A DNA stretch of 64,000 nt from Vandiemenella viatica (taxonomy: Eukaryota > Arthropoda > Insecta > Orthoptera > Morabidae). How positions within the stretch are numbered: position 1 is the first letter of the stretch; each line of letters starts with the position of its first letter. The stretch spans positions 269,391,930-269,455,929 of the forward strand of contig JARYHS010008074.1 in NCBI GenBank assembly GCA_031002005.1, written 5' to 3'. Under the pieces are notes generated by a model, which saw nothing but the letters and a program-made list of their open reading frames with translations, ran no database searches and was not told the DNA's origin. Positions 25,461 through 36,759 of the stretch are shown here, piece by piece. A program made the position numbers and the translations under genes.

Positions 25461-25716
25461 ACCGAGCGTGGTGGTGTAACGGCTAGCATTCTGGCCTCGC
25501 ATTCGGGTGGAAGGCGGTTCGAATCCCCATCCGGGCATCCAGATTTGGGTTTTCCATAGTTTCCCAAATCACTCCAGGCAAATGCCGGGATGCTTCCTTC
25601 AAAAGGCCATGGCCGAATTCCTTCCCATTCCTTGCCCCCCCCCCCCCCCATCCTTTCCCATCTCTAAAGACCTCGCCATTAGAGAGATGTAAAACAGATA
25701 AAAAAAAAAAAAAAAA
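25461..25716 (+). mobile_element. Full-length tRNA-derived SINE (family 1) with perfect target duplication
   Basis: This is the best copy of SINE family 1. Its head is ACCGAGCGTGGTGGTGTAACGG (A-box region), its B box is GGTTCGAATCC at 25516-25526, then comes the body (CATCCGGGCATCCAGATTTGG, AAATGCCGGGATGCTTCC), a C-run and a poly(A) tail. The 10-bp duplication TCTATCTCGA lies at 25451-25460 and 25717-25726. It splits the RT domain of the - strand RTE-like LINE. The SINE depends on a partner LINE for mobilisation, and which LINE is not shown by this sequence. The perfect duplication suggests a fairly young insertion. Confidence 0.95.
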
Positions 25717-26700
25717 TCTATCTCGATATTTTAGATCAGATTTCTTTAAGATTTTGAATGCCTTGTCCCACCTAACATTGTCAAAAGCTTTTCCTAAATC
25801 AACAAACATCATAAAAGCATCTTTGTTTTTCTTGTTCCTCCCTTAAAGTATTAACCTTAAAGCCAGAATTGCTTCCCTAGTTATGCAATTTTTCCTAAAC
25901 CCAAATTGATCTTCACCTACTACCTCTTCTAGTACCCTTTCCATTCTTCTGTATATTATTGTGGTTAGTAATTTTGAAGCATGTGATATTAGACTAATGG
26001 TGCAATAATTCTCACATTTTTCAGCTTGTGCTTTCTTTGGAAGTGTGAAGATAATATTTTTATTAAAGTCGCTTCGAATTTCTCTTGTTTCATGACTTTT
26101 TGATATTAGCTTGAATAATCTTTTTATCCCTTCTTCTCCTAGGGATTTAAGATGTTCTGCAGTGATCTCATCAATTCCAACTGCCTTATTTGCTTTCAAG
26201 TCATTCAGAGTTCTTTCAAATTCTGTTCTCAAAACAGAATCTCCTAAGTCATCAATGTCGACATCGCCTTCCTTTTTCATTACACTATTCCCATCATACA
26301 GTGTCTCAATTTATTCCTTCCATTTGTTAGCTCTATTGTCCGAACTTAAAAGTAGTTTCCCATAGGCAGCTTTAATCTTTACAACTCTTTTCTTAATTCT
26401 CCAAAATTCTGTTTGAGCTTCCTATATGCAACATTACCTAACTTATTACCATTTCCTTTTCTGTTTCTTCCCACTTTTCTTGTAGCCATTTTTCTTTTGC
26501 TTTTTTTGCATTTCCTGTTTAATTGATTTCTAAATTGCCTGTAATGCTCTCTTCCTGCTTCATCCTGAGCATTTTTGTGCCTTCTCCTCTGATCCATCAG
26601 CTCCAAAATTTCTTCAGTGGTCCAAGGTTTCAGATGGCTTGTTCCCTAAAAACCTAATGTTCCTTGAGTGCAGTTATTACACTTTCGAAAGCCAATTCAG

Positions 26701-29700
26701 TGAAAGAATAAGAAATACTGCCGGTGCCCCTGGAAACTAATTGCAATCGCAATTAGGCTAGTTCTCGCAGAAGGCATACAATGGTCAAACATGAGTATTA
26801 AAACAAATAGCCCTCTTCAGGGCTTAGGCAATACCCTCCAAGTGTACAATTTTAACTTAGGAGGATTATCTATAGAGAAAAGCGAAGTTCTGTTCAAACT
26901 GATGCTCAGTCACCACATGGACTTTCTGGCAATTCAAGAGACCCACACGTGTGACTTCGTAGACCTTAAACGCAGAGGCCACATCCCTGGGTATTATATA
27001 GTAGATAATATCAATCACTAGCAATATCGTATTGCAACATATGCCAGAAACATTATAATGGATGTATCCACAGTGGCCAGACAAGACTCAGGCAATGTAC
27101 AGATCTTCTTAGTTGTGTAGGCATGTGGTGTGCGTATAGCTAATTTCTATAAGCCACCGGATATCTTTTGGTCTGACTGCCTAATTTGCAGCACCCTGCG
27201 TTCTATGTGGGGATTTTAATTCTCACAGCCCTAACTGGGGTTACATGGAAGAAGACGAGAATGGTAGATGGTTGTGTGAATGGATGGAGCTTAATAACTT
27301 GGACCTTTGATGCCAAGAGTAAGAAGACATGCAAGACAGCCAAATGGGGATCGGAGTCTAACCCTGACCTGTGTTTTACAACAAAAACTCCCAATGATGA
27401 TGATATGAGCATTCTACGAATTGTCCTTAATGACTTTCCACACAGTCAGCATAGGCCAGTGGTCGTTTCATTTGGTATCCATATAAAAGTCATAAGATCT
27501 GTCCCATCCTCTCGCTAGAACTTTAAGAAAGCAAGTTGGGAAGAGTTTACTAGGTCATTGGATAAACTGCTTGAAAATGTCCCAAATGCTATAACATCTT
27601 ACAAGAAATTTCTGAAAGCTGTGGAAAGATCAGCAAAGCATAACGTACCTAGGGGCTACAGATCTGACTATGTCCCAGGTTAGGACCACGAGTGGACCCA
27701 TTAATTCAAGGAGTTAGAAAGAAGTGGAGACCACGCCTTAGCGACAAGGTTGCTGGAGTCTTTTAACCAACGTTGAAAACAACTCTGGCAGGAAACAACT
27801 GAGAAGTTAGACTTCACACACTCAAGCAGAAAAGCTTGGTCTTTAATCTGAAAACTGGATGTTGACTACAACCAGAAAGGTACAAAAGGGGAAACATCTG
27901 GTAATGTCATAGCCAGTCACCTGCTAAGGACCTCTAAGGTGCCAGGTAATAGAGATACAATTCGATCTGTGAAAAGTGAACTTCATGAAGTCAAGAAGCT
28001 CATTAAACCAAATGCAGAATATTCAAACCCCTTCACTTTGTCTGAACTGGATGCGGTATTAAAATATACTAGACTCCGCAAAGCCGCGGGACATGATGGC
28101 CTGTACCCAGAATTCCTTGTTAATACAGGCCCTGTCACAAAAGAATGGTTGCTTGCATTTTCCAATGTTATATTACAGACGTCAAAGTTACCTCCTGCCT
28201 TTAAAAAGCTAAGGTGATAGCCATTGTAAAACCTGTTAAAGAAGGAACTGTACCAGAACACTATAGGCCAATTTCTCTCCTCAGCACAGCATATAAGCTG
28301 TTTAAAAGAATGGTGCTGGCTTGGATTCACAACACCATTAATAAAGTCATTCCCCCAAAGCAGGCTGGGTTCAGACCAAAGCATTGCTGTGCTGAGCAGA
28401 TTTAGACTCTTGTGACCCACATTGAGACTGGATTTCAAAAAAACTGGAGCTGTGTTCGTCGACCTATCATCAACCTATGATACTGTCTGGCGTGTGGGTC
28501 TCCTTCTCAAATTCCTAAATGCTGTACCATGCAAAAAAATAGCTGAACTCTTGACAACATGCTGAGTAATCGCAAAATCCAGGTCCACTGCGGGGCCCAA
28601 AAGAGTCGCTGGTGCGTTCTCAACGATGGACTGCCTCAGGGTTCGGTGCTGTCACCTGTGCTTTTTAATTTATATATTGCGGACATATCTCAACTTAATT
28701 GCAGGAAATTTCAGTATGCTGATGACCTAGCAATTATTTTCCAGGATAGAAACATCCAGATTTGTGAAGATATACTCTCTGAGAGTCTTAACCAGCTCAA
28801 CACATTCTTCTCTAAGTGGAACTAAAACCAAATCTCACAAACACAGTCTTGTTGCTTCCACCTTTCAAACCAGCTCACCTACATCAGAATAAGACCAACC
28901 TTCGGACCCCTTGGAAGAGTAGAATACAAAGACCACCCCATATATCTGGGAGTTACCTTGGATCGAGCCCTCACTTTTCATCAGCATTTATCTAACACTG
29001 CAGAGAAAGTAAAGACTCATGTGAACCTTGTAAAGAAACTGGCTGGTACGTCATGGGGTGCAGGCGCTCAAGTTCTTCGAGGAGCAATCCTTGATTTGGC
29101 ATTCTCCCCAGCAGAATACTATTGCTGTACATGGTTTGGTAGTGCTCATACTGCCAAATTTGACACCCTGCTTAACGCTATTATGAGAACAGTGAGTGGT
29201 GTCATTAGGTCTACCCCAGTATCCTGGCTGCCTGTACTTTCCTAAATTCCTCCTCCACATTTGAGAAGAAAATCGATATTGCTTAGAGAATTGGAAGGAG
29301 TGAAGGAAAACAACATGATTCCTCTGCATGATGACCTTCTTCACCTGCCTCGCACAAGTTTAAAATCAAGGAGACCTGCGTACATGGAAGCAGCCAGTTT
29401 CAGATATAACAACTTGTATGAAGAGTGGAGAATGGAGTGGGAAGCCAGCAGCCCACACAATTGTGGACTTATAAAAGATCCGACAACCTGTGTTCCAGTG
29501 TTTGACTTGCCTAGGCATCTTTTGTGTCGATTGAACAGATTTCGCATAGGTCACAGAGTGTGCAATGCAACATTGCTTAAATGGGGTCTCTGTGAAGATG
29601 CGTTGTGTGACTGTGGTGGTATACAAACTGCTGGCCACATTGTGATGTACTGTCCAACAAGAAGATTATCTGGAAGTCTTCTCACACTGCATCAAGCTGG

Positions 29701-29806
29701 ATCAGCTGCCAGAAGATGGCTTGAATCTATAGATATAGTTATTTGATTGTACATGTCTTTTATTGCACATATTGGCATACATAATAATAATAATTATTAT
29801 TATTAT
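26701..29806 (+). mobile_element. Single-ORF Jockey-superfamily LINE inserted in the RTE-like LINE
   Basis: A nearly full-length 3.1-kb element with TTCAG on both sides (26696-26700 and 29807-29811). The host RTE frame reads straight through (ALKTE / LAFESV) when it is removed. Its single ORF is broken by stops and frameshifts: AP endonuclease 26791-27520 (VYNFNLGGL, LAIQETHTCDF, SQHRPVVVSF); RT 27939-29240 (RKAAGHDGLYPEFL, HYRPISLLSTAYKL, NDGLPQGSVLSPVLFNLYIA, FQYADDLAIIF); and a C-terminal region 29261-29745 with a zinc-finger-like CDCGGIQTAGHIVMYCP. The YADD catalytic motif is intact. The 5' UTR is only about 90 bp and the tail is (AAT)n/(ATT)n. No ORF1 is present. Confidence 0.88.
29781..29806. 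repeat. (AAT)n/(ATT)n microsatellite at the LINE 3' end
   Basis: ATAATAATAATAATTATTATTATTATT at the 3' end of the 26.7-29.8 kb LINE. It is probably its reverse-transcribed tail. It creates isoleucine-rich ORFs on both strands, which are not genes. Confidence 0.85.
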
Positions 29807-30060
29807 TTCAGTCTTTAATGCATTCCATTCATCCCCGGGTGAGCTCCTTTCAGAGTTATTTCTTAGACCTAAGTCAACTATTTCTGCAGATTTTTCTCTC
29901 GTGCTAGATTGTTTCAGTTTATTCATTTCTAGTCTGTTCTGCTTATATGGCTTCCTTATTCGCTAGAATTTCAGACTGCACTTCATTACTATCAAATAAT
30001 GGTCAGAGTCTATGTCTGCTCCTGGGCATGCTTTTCAGTCTAGAACATGAAATGAAGTCC

Positions 30061-32640
30061 TCTCAGGTGTCCAGCCGGATGGTGTTGTGTAAACATGACG
30101 TTTCGACAGCTGGCTCTGCTGACTTCATCAGGTATCTTGTAGCTGTTGCAAGCTGACTACTGTCACTGCCTTGACTGGCTAGGCCACAAACCGAACCTCC
30201 TTTATACCATCAGCTGGAAGGCCTGCTCACTCTGGTTGGTTGAGAGCTTTGGTTTAATACGTGGCCCGCAGTGGTCACCGACTTGCACCATTTGCGCCTT
30301 CCCGCCCGGATGTGCTGGCGGTCCAAGATGCTGGTCAGTCCGCTCTCATTGGCCGTAAGCGCTGGTCTAATCCGTGGTCCGCTGCGGCGCCCACCTGGTG
30401 TCATTTGCCCCCTCTGCACCCTGTTGTGCAGATCTGCTTCGCTCACATCGGAGATCGCAAATAATTGGTCTCCAGGGTTTGCTCAGGTAGAGCCCACCAT
30501 CCCTATTGTTATCATTTAGCCAGATCTCCAACAACTCACTTATGACTGAGTCCCAGAAGGAAGAAGCCCTAGCCAGCACTACTGTTTTGTCGAACTCTAT
30601 CCTGTGTTATTCGTCGAAGGCATGCTCGGCTAATGCAGACTTTTCCAGTCGCATCAGCCTTAGATGGCGTTTATGTTCTGTAAGGTGCTCTTTGATCGTT
30701 CTGATTGTCTGACTGATATACACTTTGCCGCAATCACGTGGTATGGAATAAATCCCAGGTGTCCTCAGACCTAAGTCATCTTTTACCGAATGCAGCATGT
30801 CACGTATCTTGGCGGGAGGCCGGAAGATACTTTTTATCCCATGCAGCGCCAGGTGTCTTCCAATTTTTCCCGATGTGTTCCCGGCATATGGAAGGAAAGC
30901 AAGAGTTTTTGGTGATTCTTCTTACTCCAACAGTGGTCTTGGTAGCCTCTGAACAAAGGCACTCTCTATCTGCCGTCCAGACTAACCTTTCTGATCAAAG
31001 ACGGTCTTGATGTTTCATTTCTATTGGCATGCTCTCACGATCATAGATTGCTCTCGCTGTGTGTACCAGCGTGGCCAATACAGAATTGAGTTGTGCCGGA
31101 TGATGGAAGCTGACTGCACCAAAGTAGCACTCATTGTGGTTGGGCTTGCAATATACCTTATGCGACAAAGTACCATCGGGTTTCCACTTTATCAAGAAGT
31201 CTAGGAACGGAAGGCACCTGTCCTTCTCTATTTCCTTGGTAAAGCGTATATTAGGATGGATTCCGTTGAGATGGTAGAGGAATTCATGCAACGCTTGAAT
31301 GCCGTGTGGCCACACAGCAGAAGTATTATCAACGTAGCGGTAGAAGCAAGAAGGTTTGAGGATGGCACTCCGTAGTGTCCTCTCTTCAAAATCCTCCATG
31401 TAGAGGTTTGCTACTACCGGAGTGAGTGGTGACCCCATAGCTACTCCATCGGATTGTTCATAGTATCTGCCTCCATACATGAAATAAGAGGATGTAAGAA
31501 CATGTTCAAAGAGGTCTGCTGTGGTCGGTTCAAAATGACAGCGTATCAGGCCAAGTGTGTCCCTTACCGGTACGAGGGTGAAGAGTGATACCACGTCAAA
31601 TCTGACTAGGGTGTCAGTATCTGAAACCGTTTGGGGCTGGATGGTCTCCACAAATTCCGTTGAGTTCTTGACGTGATGACAGCAATGACCCACTAGGAGG
31701 CTAAGAAGGCGTGTCAGGTACTTGGCAAGCCGGTAAGTTGATGCCCCAATGGCACTGACAATAGGTCTTGATGGTACATCCTGCTTGTGGACCTTGGGCA
31801 AGCCACACAGTCTCGGTGGTCTTGTGGCGCGTGGCTTAATTGTCTTTTTCACCTCTTCCAATAGTTCGACCTTCTTGATGAGAGCCATCTTCCTCACAAC
31901 TTTTGCGGTAGGGTCGGCATCCAACGGTATGTAAGAAGCATCATCAAGGAGTCTCATCACGTTTTCATCATATTGTACTGCAGTAAGGATAACAGTGTCA
32001 TTACCCTTATCCGCTGGTAAAACGACTATGTCGACTCTGCGGCGTAAAGCATTTAATGATTTACACTCTGTCATTGTGATATTGTTCTAAGGTGGCTTGG
32101 CCTTTTTCAAGACCTGACAGGTCTCACGTCGTACTTCTCCAGCTTCTTCTCCCAGTAGGCTGCGCACGGCCCCTTCCGCCACACAGATGATCAATCTCCT
32201 TCGTGGGTATTTGCTTAGGGGAAGGAGCGAAATTCTGGCCTCTGGTCAGCACAGAGGTAGTTGTGTCATCGAGCTGAATCCCAGTGAGGTTGGCCACAGA
32301 GCGGTCAGAAACGACAGATTTGCTGTCCTGGCAACTTCCTGCCAATCGGTCGTATTTGGTGATATGCTTCGCTGTAGTTTTCTCCCATTCTAGGTTCATG
32401 TGGGCAGTAGTTGCAACATCCACCTAGTCCCAGGAATCATGTGAAAGCCTTGTCGACAAGTTGAAATGACAAGACAACAACGTCCAAGTGTTGCAGTAGA
32501 GTTCAAAGCGTGTTAAGCGGATTCGTTCCCGTAGTAGTGAGAGGCTGGCTCGATTTAATATTTTCTTTGTGGCCCTGCTGTCAATGTGGTGTTTCACCGA
32601 AGCAAAACGAGGCACGAACTCATTGCTTCGACACCTCAAA
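30061..32640 (-). mobile_element. Penelope-like element with GIY-YIG endonuclease
   Basis: On the - strand, 32639-32100 encodes the N-terminal region (ILNRASLSLLRERIRLTRF). Then 32074-30995 is a 359-residue open frame of Penelope-type reverse transcriptase: VLPADKGNDTVIL, LCGLPKVHKQD, PSRPIVSAIGASTYRLAKYL, DVVSLFTLVPV, EQSDGVAMGSPLTPVVANLY, FYRYVDNTSAVW, LPFLDFLIKW. After a linker, 30798-30607 holds the GIY-YIG nuclease (TPGIYSIPRDCGKVYISQT, KSALAEHAFDE), which ends in a TAA. A continuing piece runs on at 30579-30430. The RT catalytic YVDD has become YVDN, which should kill polymerase activity. The 3' UTR ends near 30065, next to the RTE-like LINE, and holds a hammerhead-like motif at 30100-30131. 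Confidence 0.92.
30100..30131 (-). ncRNA. Possible degenerate hammerhead ribozyme of the Penelope-like element
   Basis: On the - strand the sequence reads CTGATGA at its 5' end and CGAAAC at its 3' end, with GTCAGC/GCTGTC between them. These can form a 6-bp stem II with one U-U mismatch and a 7-base loop (AGAGCCA). CTGATGA plus GAAA is the hammerhead core, and Penelope-like elements are known to carry hammerheads. AAAC/GTTT just beyond could give a minimal stem III. A good stem I was not found and one base (A) is bulged next to the core, so this may be inactive or a chance match. Confidence 0.4.
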
Positions 32641-32940
32641 AGAACAATCCGATGGAGTGGCTATGGGGTCACCACTCTCTCCAGTAGTAGCATACCTCTA
32701 CGTGGAGGATTTTGAGGAGAGGGCACTACAGAGTGCCACCCTCAAACCTTCTTGCTTCTACCGCTACATCGATGATACTTCCACTGTGTGGCCACACGGC
32801 ATTCAAGTGTTGGATGAATTCCTCTACCATCTCAACGGAAAACATCCTAATATACGTCTCCCGTTCGTAGACATTTTGATAAAGCAGAAACCCAATGGTA
32901 CTTTGTCGCATAGTGTATACCGCACTACTAAACTGTGAAG
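32641..32940 (+). mobile_element. Penelope-like reverse-transcriptase fragment, head-to-head with the main copy
   Basis: The + strand encodes EQSDGVAMGSPLSPVVAYLY, FYRYIDDTSTVWPHG and LPFVDILIKQKP, i.e. the RT core of the same family as the main - strand copy. It starts abruptly at the EQSDGV block. The YIDD catalytic motif is intact, unlike that of its neighbour. Opposite-strand, 5'-truncated copies joined at their 5' ends are a known structural habit of Penelope-like elements. It is too short to work alone. Confidence 0.85.
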
Positions 32941-33189
32941 AATCTCAAGAAAGACTAAATTCTATCACCACCTTCAAATTTTATATTTGCAACCAGAAAT
33001 ACACATTTTTTGTTCTAATCGATAATAATATCAACAGTTTTGTGTATATTTAAAAAGATGAAACTAGTGCTACTTATGTAGTTGCTAATTAGATGCCAAA
33101 TAACTTATATTCTGTTCATATTCTGTTATGTTTAGCAGAATACAAGCTGAAGTGGGTTCATCTGACAAATGGTTTTGTTATTCATTTCT

Positions 33190-34930
33190 GAAAATAATGA
33201 CTCACAGACATAGGTTGATGAAAATATTGCTAAGGTAGTAAAAATTAGCTAAATGTGTCTGGAATTTAATTCCAAGTTTTGTAATTATAGTATTGGCATT
33301 TTTATTCATATTGATTGATAGTCTTGGTAATTCATTTAATTCCAACTTCTTCCTCATTTCGATGAACTTTTGAATCCATATTGATACTACCAAGGAACTC
33401 AGATGCGTTTCCGTTTCTTCAATTTCCAACCAATCAAATTTAGACAAGTTCAGTATATCAAGTGAAGTCGCATCAGGATACATAATAAATTTGAGTGTTC
33501 CCGATATTTCTTTGAACTGGGAAAATCTCGATGGAAGTTCTTCAGTTGAAGAATTAATTACTGAAGATAATTCTTCAGTGAGTTTTAATTGGTTATTTGT
33601 GTACATCCAAATCTCTGTCGATGTTTTCTCTCTCTCTCTCTCTCTCTCTCCCTCTCTCTCTCTCTCTCTCCCTCTCTCTCTCTCTCCTGAGTTTGGGAAA
33701 TACTTGTAATTTCTGGAAACAAAATCGTTATTGAAAACTTCCAGTTTAGGCTCAAATTTATGATCAAAATGAGATCTATCATTACTAAAATTGTTTTGTT
33801 TCCGCCTTAAAGCTTCACGTTCAATTCATTGAAATGCTGGCACCTGTCAGTAACAGACATTAATTTTGAAAGCCACATAACACCCATCAATTATGAGTAT
33901 TGTTCGATTTTTCCCTCATTTTGTAAAAAACAGTCTGGTTATTTCCAAGCAATTGCTTACATTGTTATACATCAATAAGTCATTGTGCACCGAGTAAGTC
34001 CAACAAAGCATCAAATTTTTGCTTATTTAACACCTGTGACGATATAAAGTTCACTATTTTTGTGACTACGTCCATTATGTTATCAACCCTCTGCACACAA
34101 AGCTTGTTGATGTATGATGCAGTGGAATTCAAGAATTGGATGTCTTATGTGTGTTTTAAACAAACGGACAAAACCCTTTATTTTTTTCCACCGTACTTGG
34201 AAAAGCATCAGTCATTATAGAAACAATTTTTCTTAAATCTACTTCTTTCTAAGTAAGTGAATTTTTAACAGCCATACAAATAGCTGTGCCCTTAGTAGTT
34301 GCTTGTAACAATGTTATCACAATCAATTCTTCCTTGATCTCGTTTACTACACAAAATCGAGCTAAAATAGTTAAACAGGCATATTTAGTTACAGCCGTAC
34401 TTTCCTCGAGATGCAACAATATAAAAGATGACTTGATGTCACTTGTTTGTTGTTCTTTTATATTTTTGGCCTGTTAGTATTCTGTCGTTTATTGTGTTTT
34501 TGGATAAGGAGACTCTTTGAATTATTGTACCTTTATTTTCAAAGTCTTCAAAAAGTGAATGGGAGCATGTTTACCAGGCTTCCTTCAAAAATCGTCTCAG
34601 AAGGTTTGTCGTGCCGAGCAATAACATTTGCAGACTAAAACGTGTGGCACTACTATGACAATCCGTGATAACATACTTAATCAAAGACGTCGATTGTTTC
34701 CATCTTTAAATGCACACGCAATTAATTCTTTATGCTCTGGTTCGCTTTTTTGACAAACAGATTTGTGATTTATTTCATAGTGCCGTTTTACAGGTGATGT
34801 TCTACATAACACTGCTCCAGAGCATAAAACACACCACTTTATTGCCTTTATTAATAATGCCATATTTCTCACTCCACCGAAGTTGAAATTCTCTGACACT
34901 TATCTTGCGCTTTTTTTTTTTTACCAAACT
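33190..34930 (-). pseudogene. BED-finger / hAT-type transposase relic (GTF2IRD2/FAM200-like)
   Basis: The - strand from about 34900 encodes a BED-type zinc finger (CVLCSGAVLCRTSPVKRHYE with H at the end). In broken frames it then shows a middle section near 34300-34420 (EEL-VI-LLQATTKGTAI-like), and finally 33606-33202 with LKFIMYPDATSLDILNLSKF, IWIQKFIEMRKKLEL and a C-terminal LANFYYLSNIF. This order matches the domesticated and free hAT transposase group that includes GTF2IRD2 and FAM200 proteins. A (CT)n tract at 33627-33687 lies inside. Stops and shifts show it is dead. Terminal repeats were not identified. Confidence 0.65.
33627..33687. repeat. (CT)n microsatellite, about 60 bp
   Basis: A TC/CT dinucleotide run with two single-base C interruptions. 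It falls inside the BED/hAT transposase relic and creates Ser/Leu-rich and Arg/Glu-rich ORFs that are not genes. Confidence 0.95.
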
Positions 34931-35159
34931 AGCCATGTTGAATAGTTGTAAATACAACCCAAACAAATGTAAACAAGCACTGTGTTAGCGAAATTAGTTT
35001 AAAACCCACAAGAAGTATGTGTAATTGGTAAAATCAGTCAACTATGTCAACAAAAACAAGTGAATAAGTTAGCTTAGCACCTCTCCTGCTAACCGCACTT
35101 GCTCACTCAATCTGTTCCATCAGAAATTTACTTGAAATTACCTCTTTTGTGCAATCTGT

Positions 35160-35830
35160 GGTCGTTCCAGCACGGGTAGTTTTGTTCATGAGGAACTTTG
35201 TTATTGTGATGTCAAATTACTTAGACGAAAAAATAAATTACTTATATCAATTAGGTACCTACTTAATTAATGCCGTGTCCAAATTATTTGGTCGCACGCC
35301 ATCGCATGCAATTGTTCGCCATCCTTGGTCTAGGCACTGGAGAAATAAGGATCCATACAAAGAAGAAGAAATTAAAATGCTGTCAGACATGATCAGAAAA
35401 AGAAGAATAAGTTTCTTTTCTCACATAGTGAGAATTGATAACAGCAGGCAAAATAAATTTTCAACTATGTTTACAAGAGTGAGAAGAGCAACCAGTGGAT
35501 CCAAGAAGTAAAGATATGATTGAAATCGGAATAACAGAAGTTATAATACAAGAAGATAGAACAACTTTCAGGAGATTTATTCAAAATTTCAAGGGTTTCC
35601 TAGACAAAGAAGAGGAAATGTAATAACATATGGACTGAAGGATTGAGGAAACAACCCAAAGTGGAAGGATGAAGCACTATTGGAAGTCAAGAAAAGAAGC
35701 ATCAAAATTAATGCAAGGGATTACATGTCGTGGTCCTTGATGGCCGAAATCATAGAGAAACAAGAACACAATAAACCTCTATATATGAAGGGTTATAAAT
35801 GAGGGTCACTGTTGTGAATAAATCACTATT
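35160..35830 (+). mobile_element. LINE C-terminal fragment
   Basis: The + strand at 35149-35511 encodes MIRKRRISFFSHIVRIDNSR, the GH-xRM-like tail that follows the reverse transcriptase in many insect RTE/Jockey-type LINEs (usually RRLxFxGHxxRM). After a frame change the tail continues to about 35830. Ends are not defined. It could be the remnant of an RTE-type copy in the opposite orientation to that at 24.5-30 kb. Confidence 0.55.
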
Positions 35831-36759
35831 GCTAATTGTTCACTTGATTTTTAACAAACACCCTATTACAATACTTAAGTTTCAGGGTTTTTAATTGTCA
35901 GGCATGTGTGAAGCTGGGGATTTGGCTAACACACAGTCTGAATCTTAGCAATGGCCAGTGCCACTGGTATCTATTATTCTTCTTCATGTGGTTGCCACAC
36001 AATTGAAAAGTACCTCAAACGTTAAAGGTAAAAGTAAATGAAATGCACTACACAATTTAGGGCTCCATGAAAACGTTATAATCTTCAGAAAAGTTCTCTT
36101 TCAAAAGTTCGGTACCAGAATACTAAACTTTCGGATAAGGCTATCAGACTAATAATTCCTTATGATGATTACAAGTTCAACACCCATGAGAGAAGACAAA
36201 CTCCTTACTGGATGGATGCACTACTTTGGTATAGTGGAGCGTACTACTATCACCGACCACAAAGAAATACTGTTACAAACGTTTTGCTGAAAAAAATGTG
36301 CATATCTTCACATTACCAAACCTCCTTTAATTCCTAAAGTGCCCGAAGCAATATTGAATCGCATTCCCAGAACCGTCTCTACGATACATAAATAACTCAC
36401 CAGGTACTAAATTACATCCAACATAGCTATCAATGCATTCTTCAACTACAAAATGTATTATCCCACGTCAACCTCATATCTTGGAGAATTCGTCGTCTGA
36501 ACCAAAGTCACAATTTCTGCTTCCATCTCCATAGTTTATGGGAATTAACAATGTTTCCTATATATTGTTGTCTGGTGGTTAGTGTTATGCAGGCAGTCAT
36601 TTATAATAATTCGTCATCCCAATCTCTTGTTGGTGATACTTGATTTGTGTACATATATAATGTGCGTCATCCCGTTTTTTTGCTGGATATGCACCAAATG
36701 AGCAGTGGCATGCTACGGGTACACTTATTTATTGTACTAGCTGGTGCCAACGACTTCTT
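35831..36759. other. Intronic sequence without a recognised element
   Basis: No coding segment or repeat structure is recognised between the LINE tail and the satellite block. Confidence 0.4.

Larger units (their letters stand above)
24480..30060 (-). mobile_element. RTE-like LINE, interrupted by a SINE and by another LINE
   Basis: The - strand runs from about 30060 down to 24480. At 30060-29812 is the end of the endonuclease domain (PGADIDSDH, MNKLKQSSTREKSAE, DEWNALKTE). After the LINE insert at 26701-29806 the frame continues at 26700 with LAFESVITALKEH, then KPWTTEEILELMDQRR, the RT domain (26280-25843: NKAVGIDEITAEHL, LISHASKLL; 25812-25740: MMFVDLGKAFDNVRWDKAF; 25420-24977: RKGCSLSLLIFNFY and FAHDIVLLA) and the 3' UTR with the TCATCAGTCTTTTGACTGGTTTG motif common to insect RTE-type elements (+ strand, 24512-24534). 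The catalytic FADD is altered to FAHD. The 5' end is missing, since the Penelope-like element abuts at about 30061. It is inactive. Confidence 0.85.

Noticed and set aside
26111..26365. 84-residue + strand ORF opposite the RTE reverse transcriptase
   Set aside because: It is a shadow of the - strand RT domain.
29702..29966. Isoleucine-rich ORFs on both strands
   Set aside because: They come from the (AAT)n/(ATT)n tail of the LINE and the adjoining RTE fragment.
33491..33782. Ser/Leu-rich and Arg/Glu-rich ORFs
   Set aside because: Both are translations of the (CT)n microsatellite.
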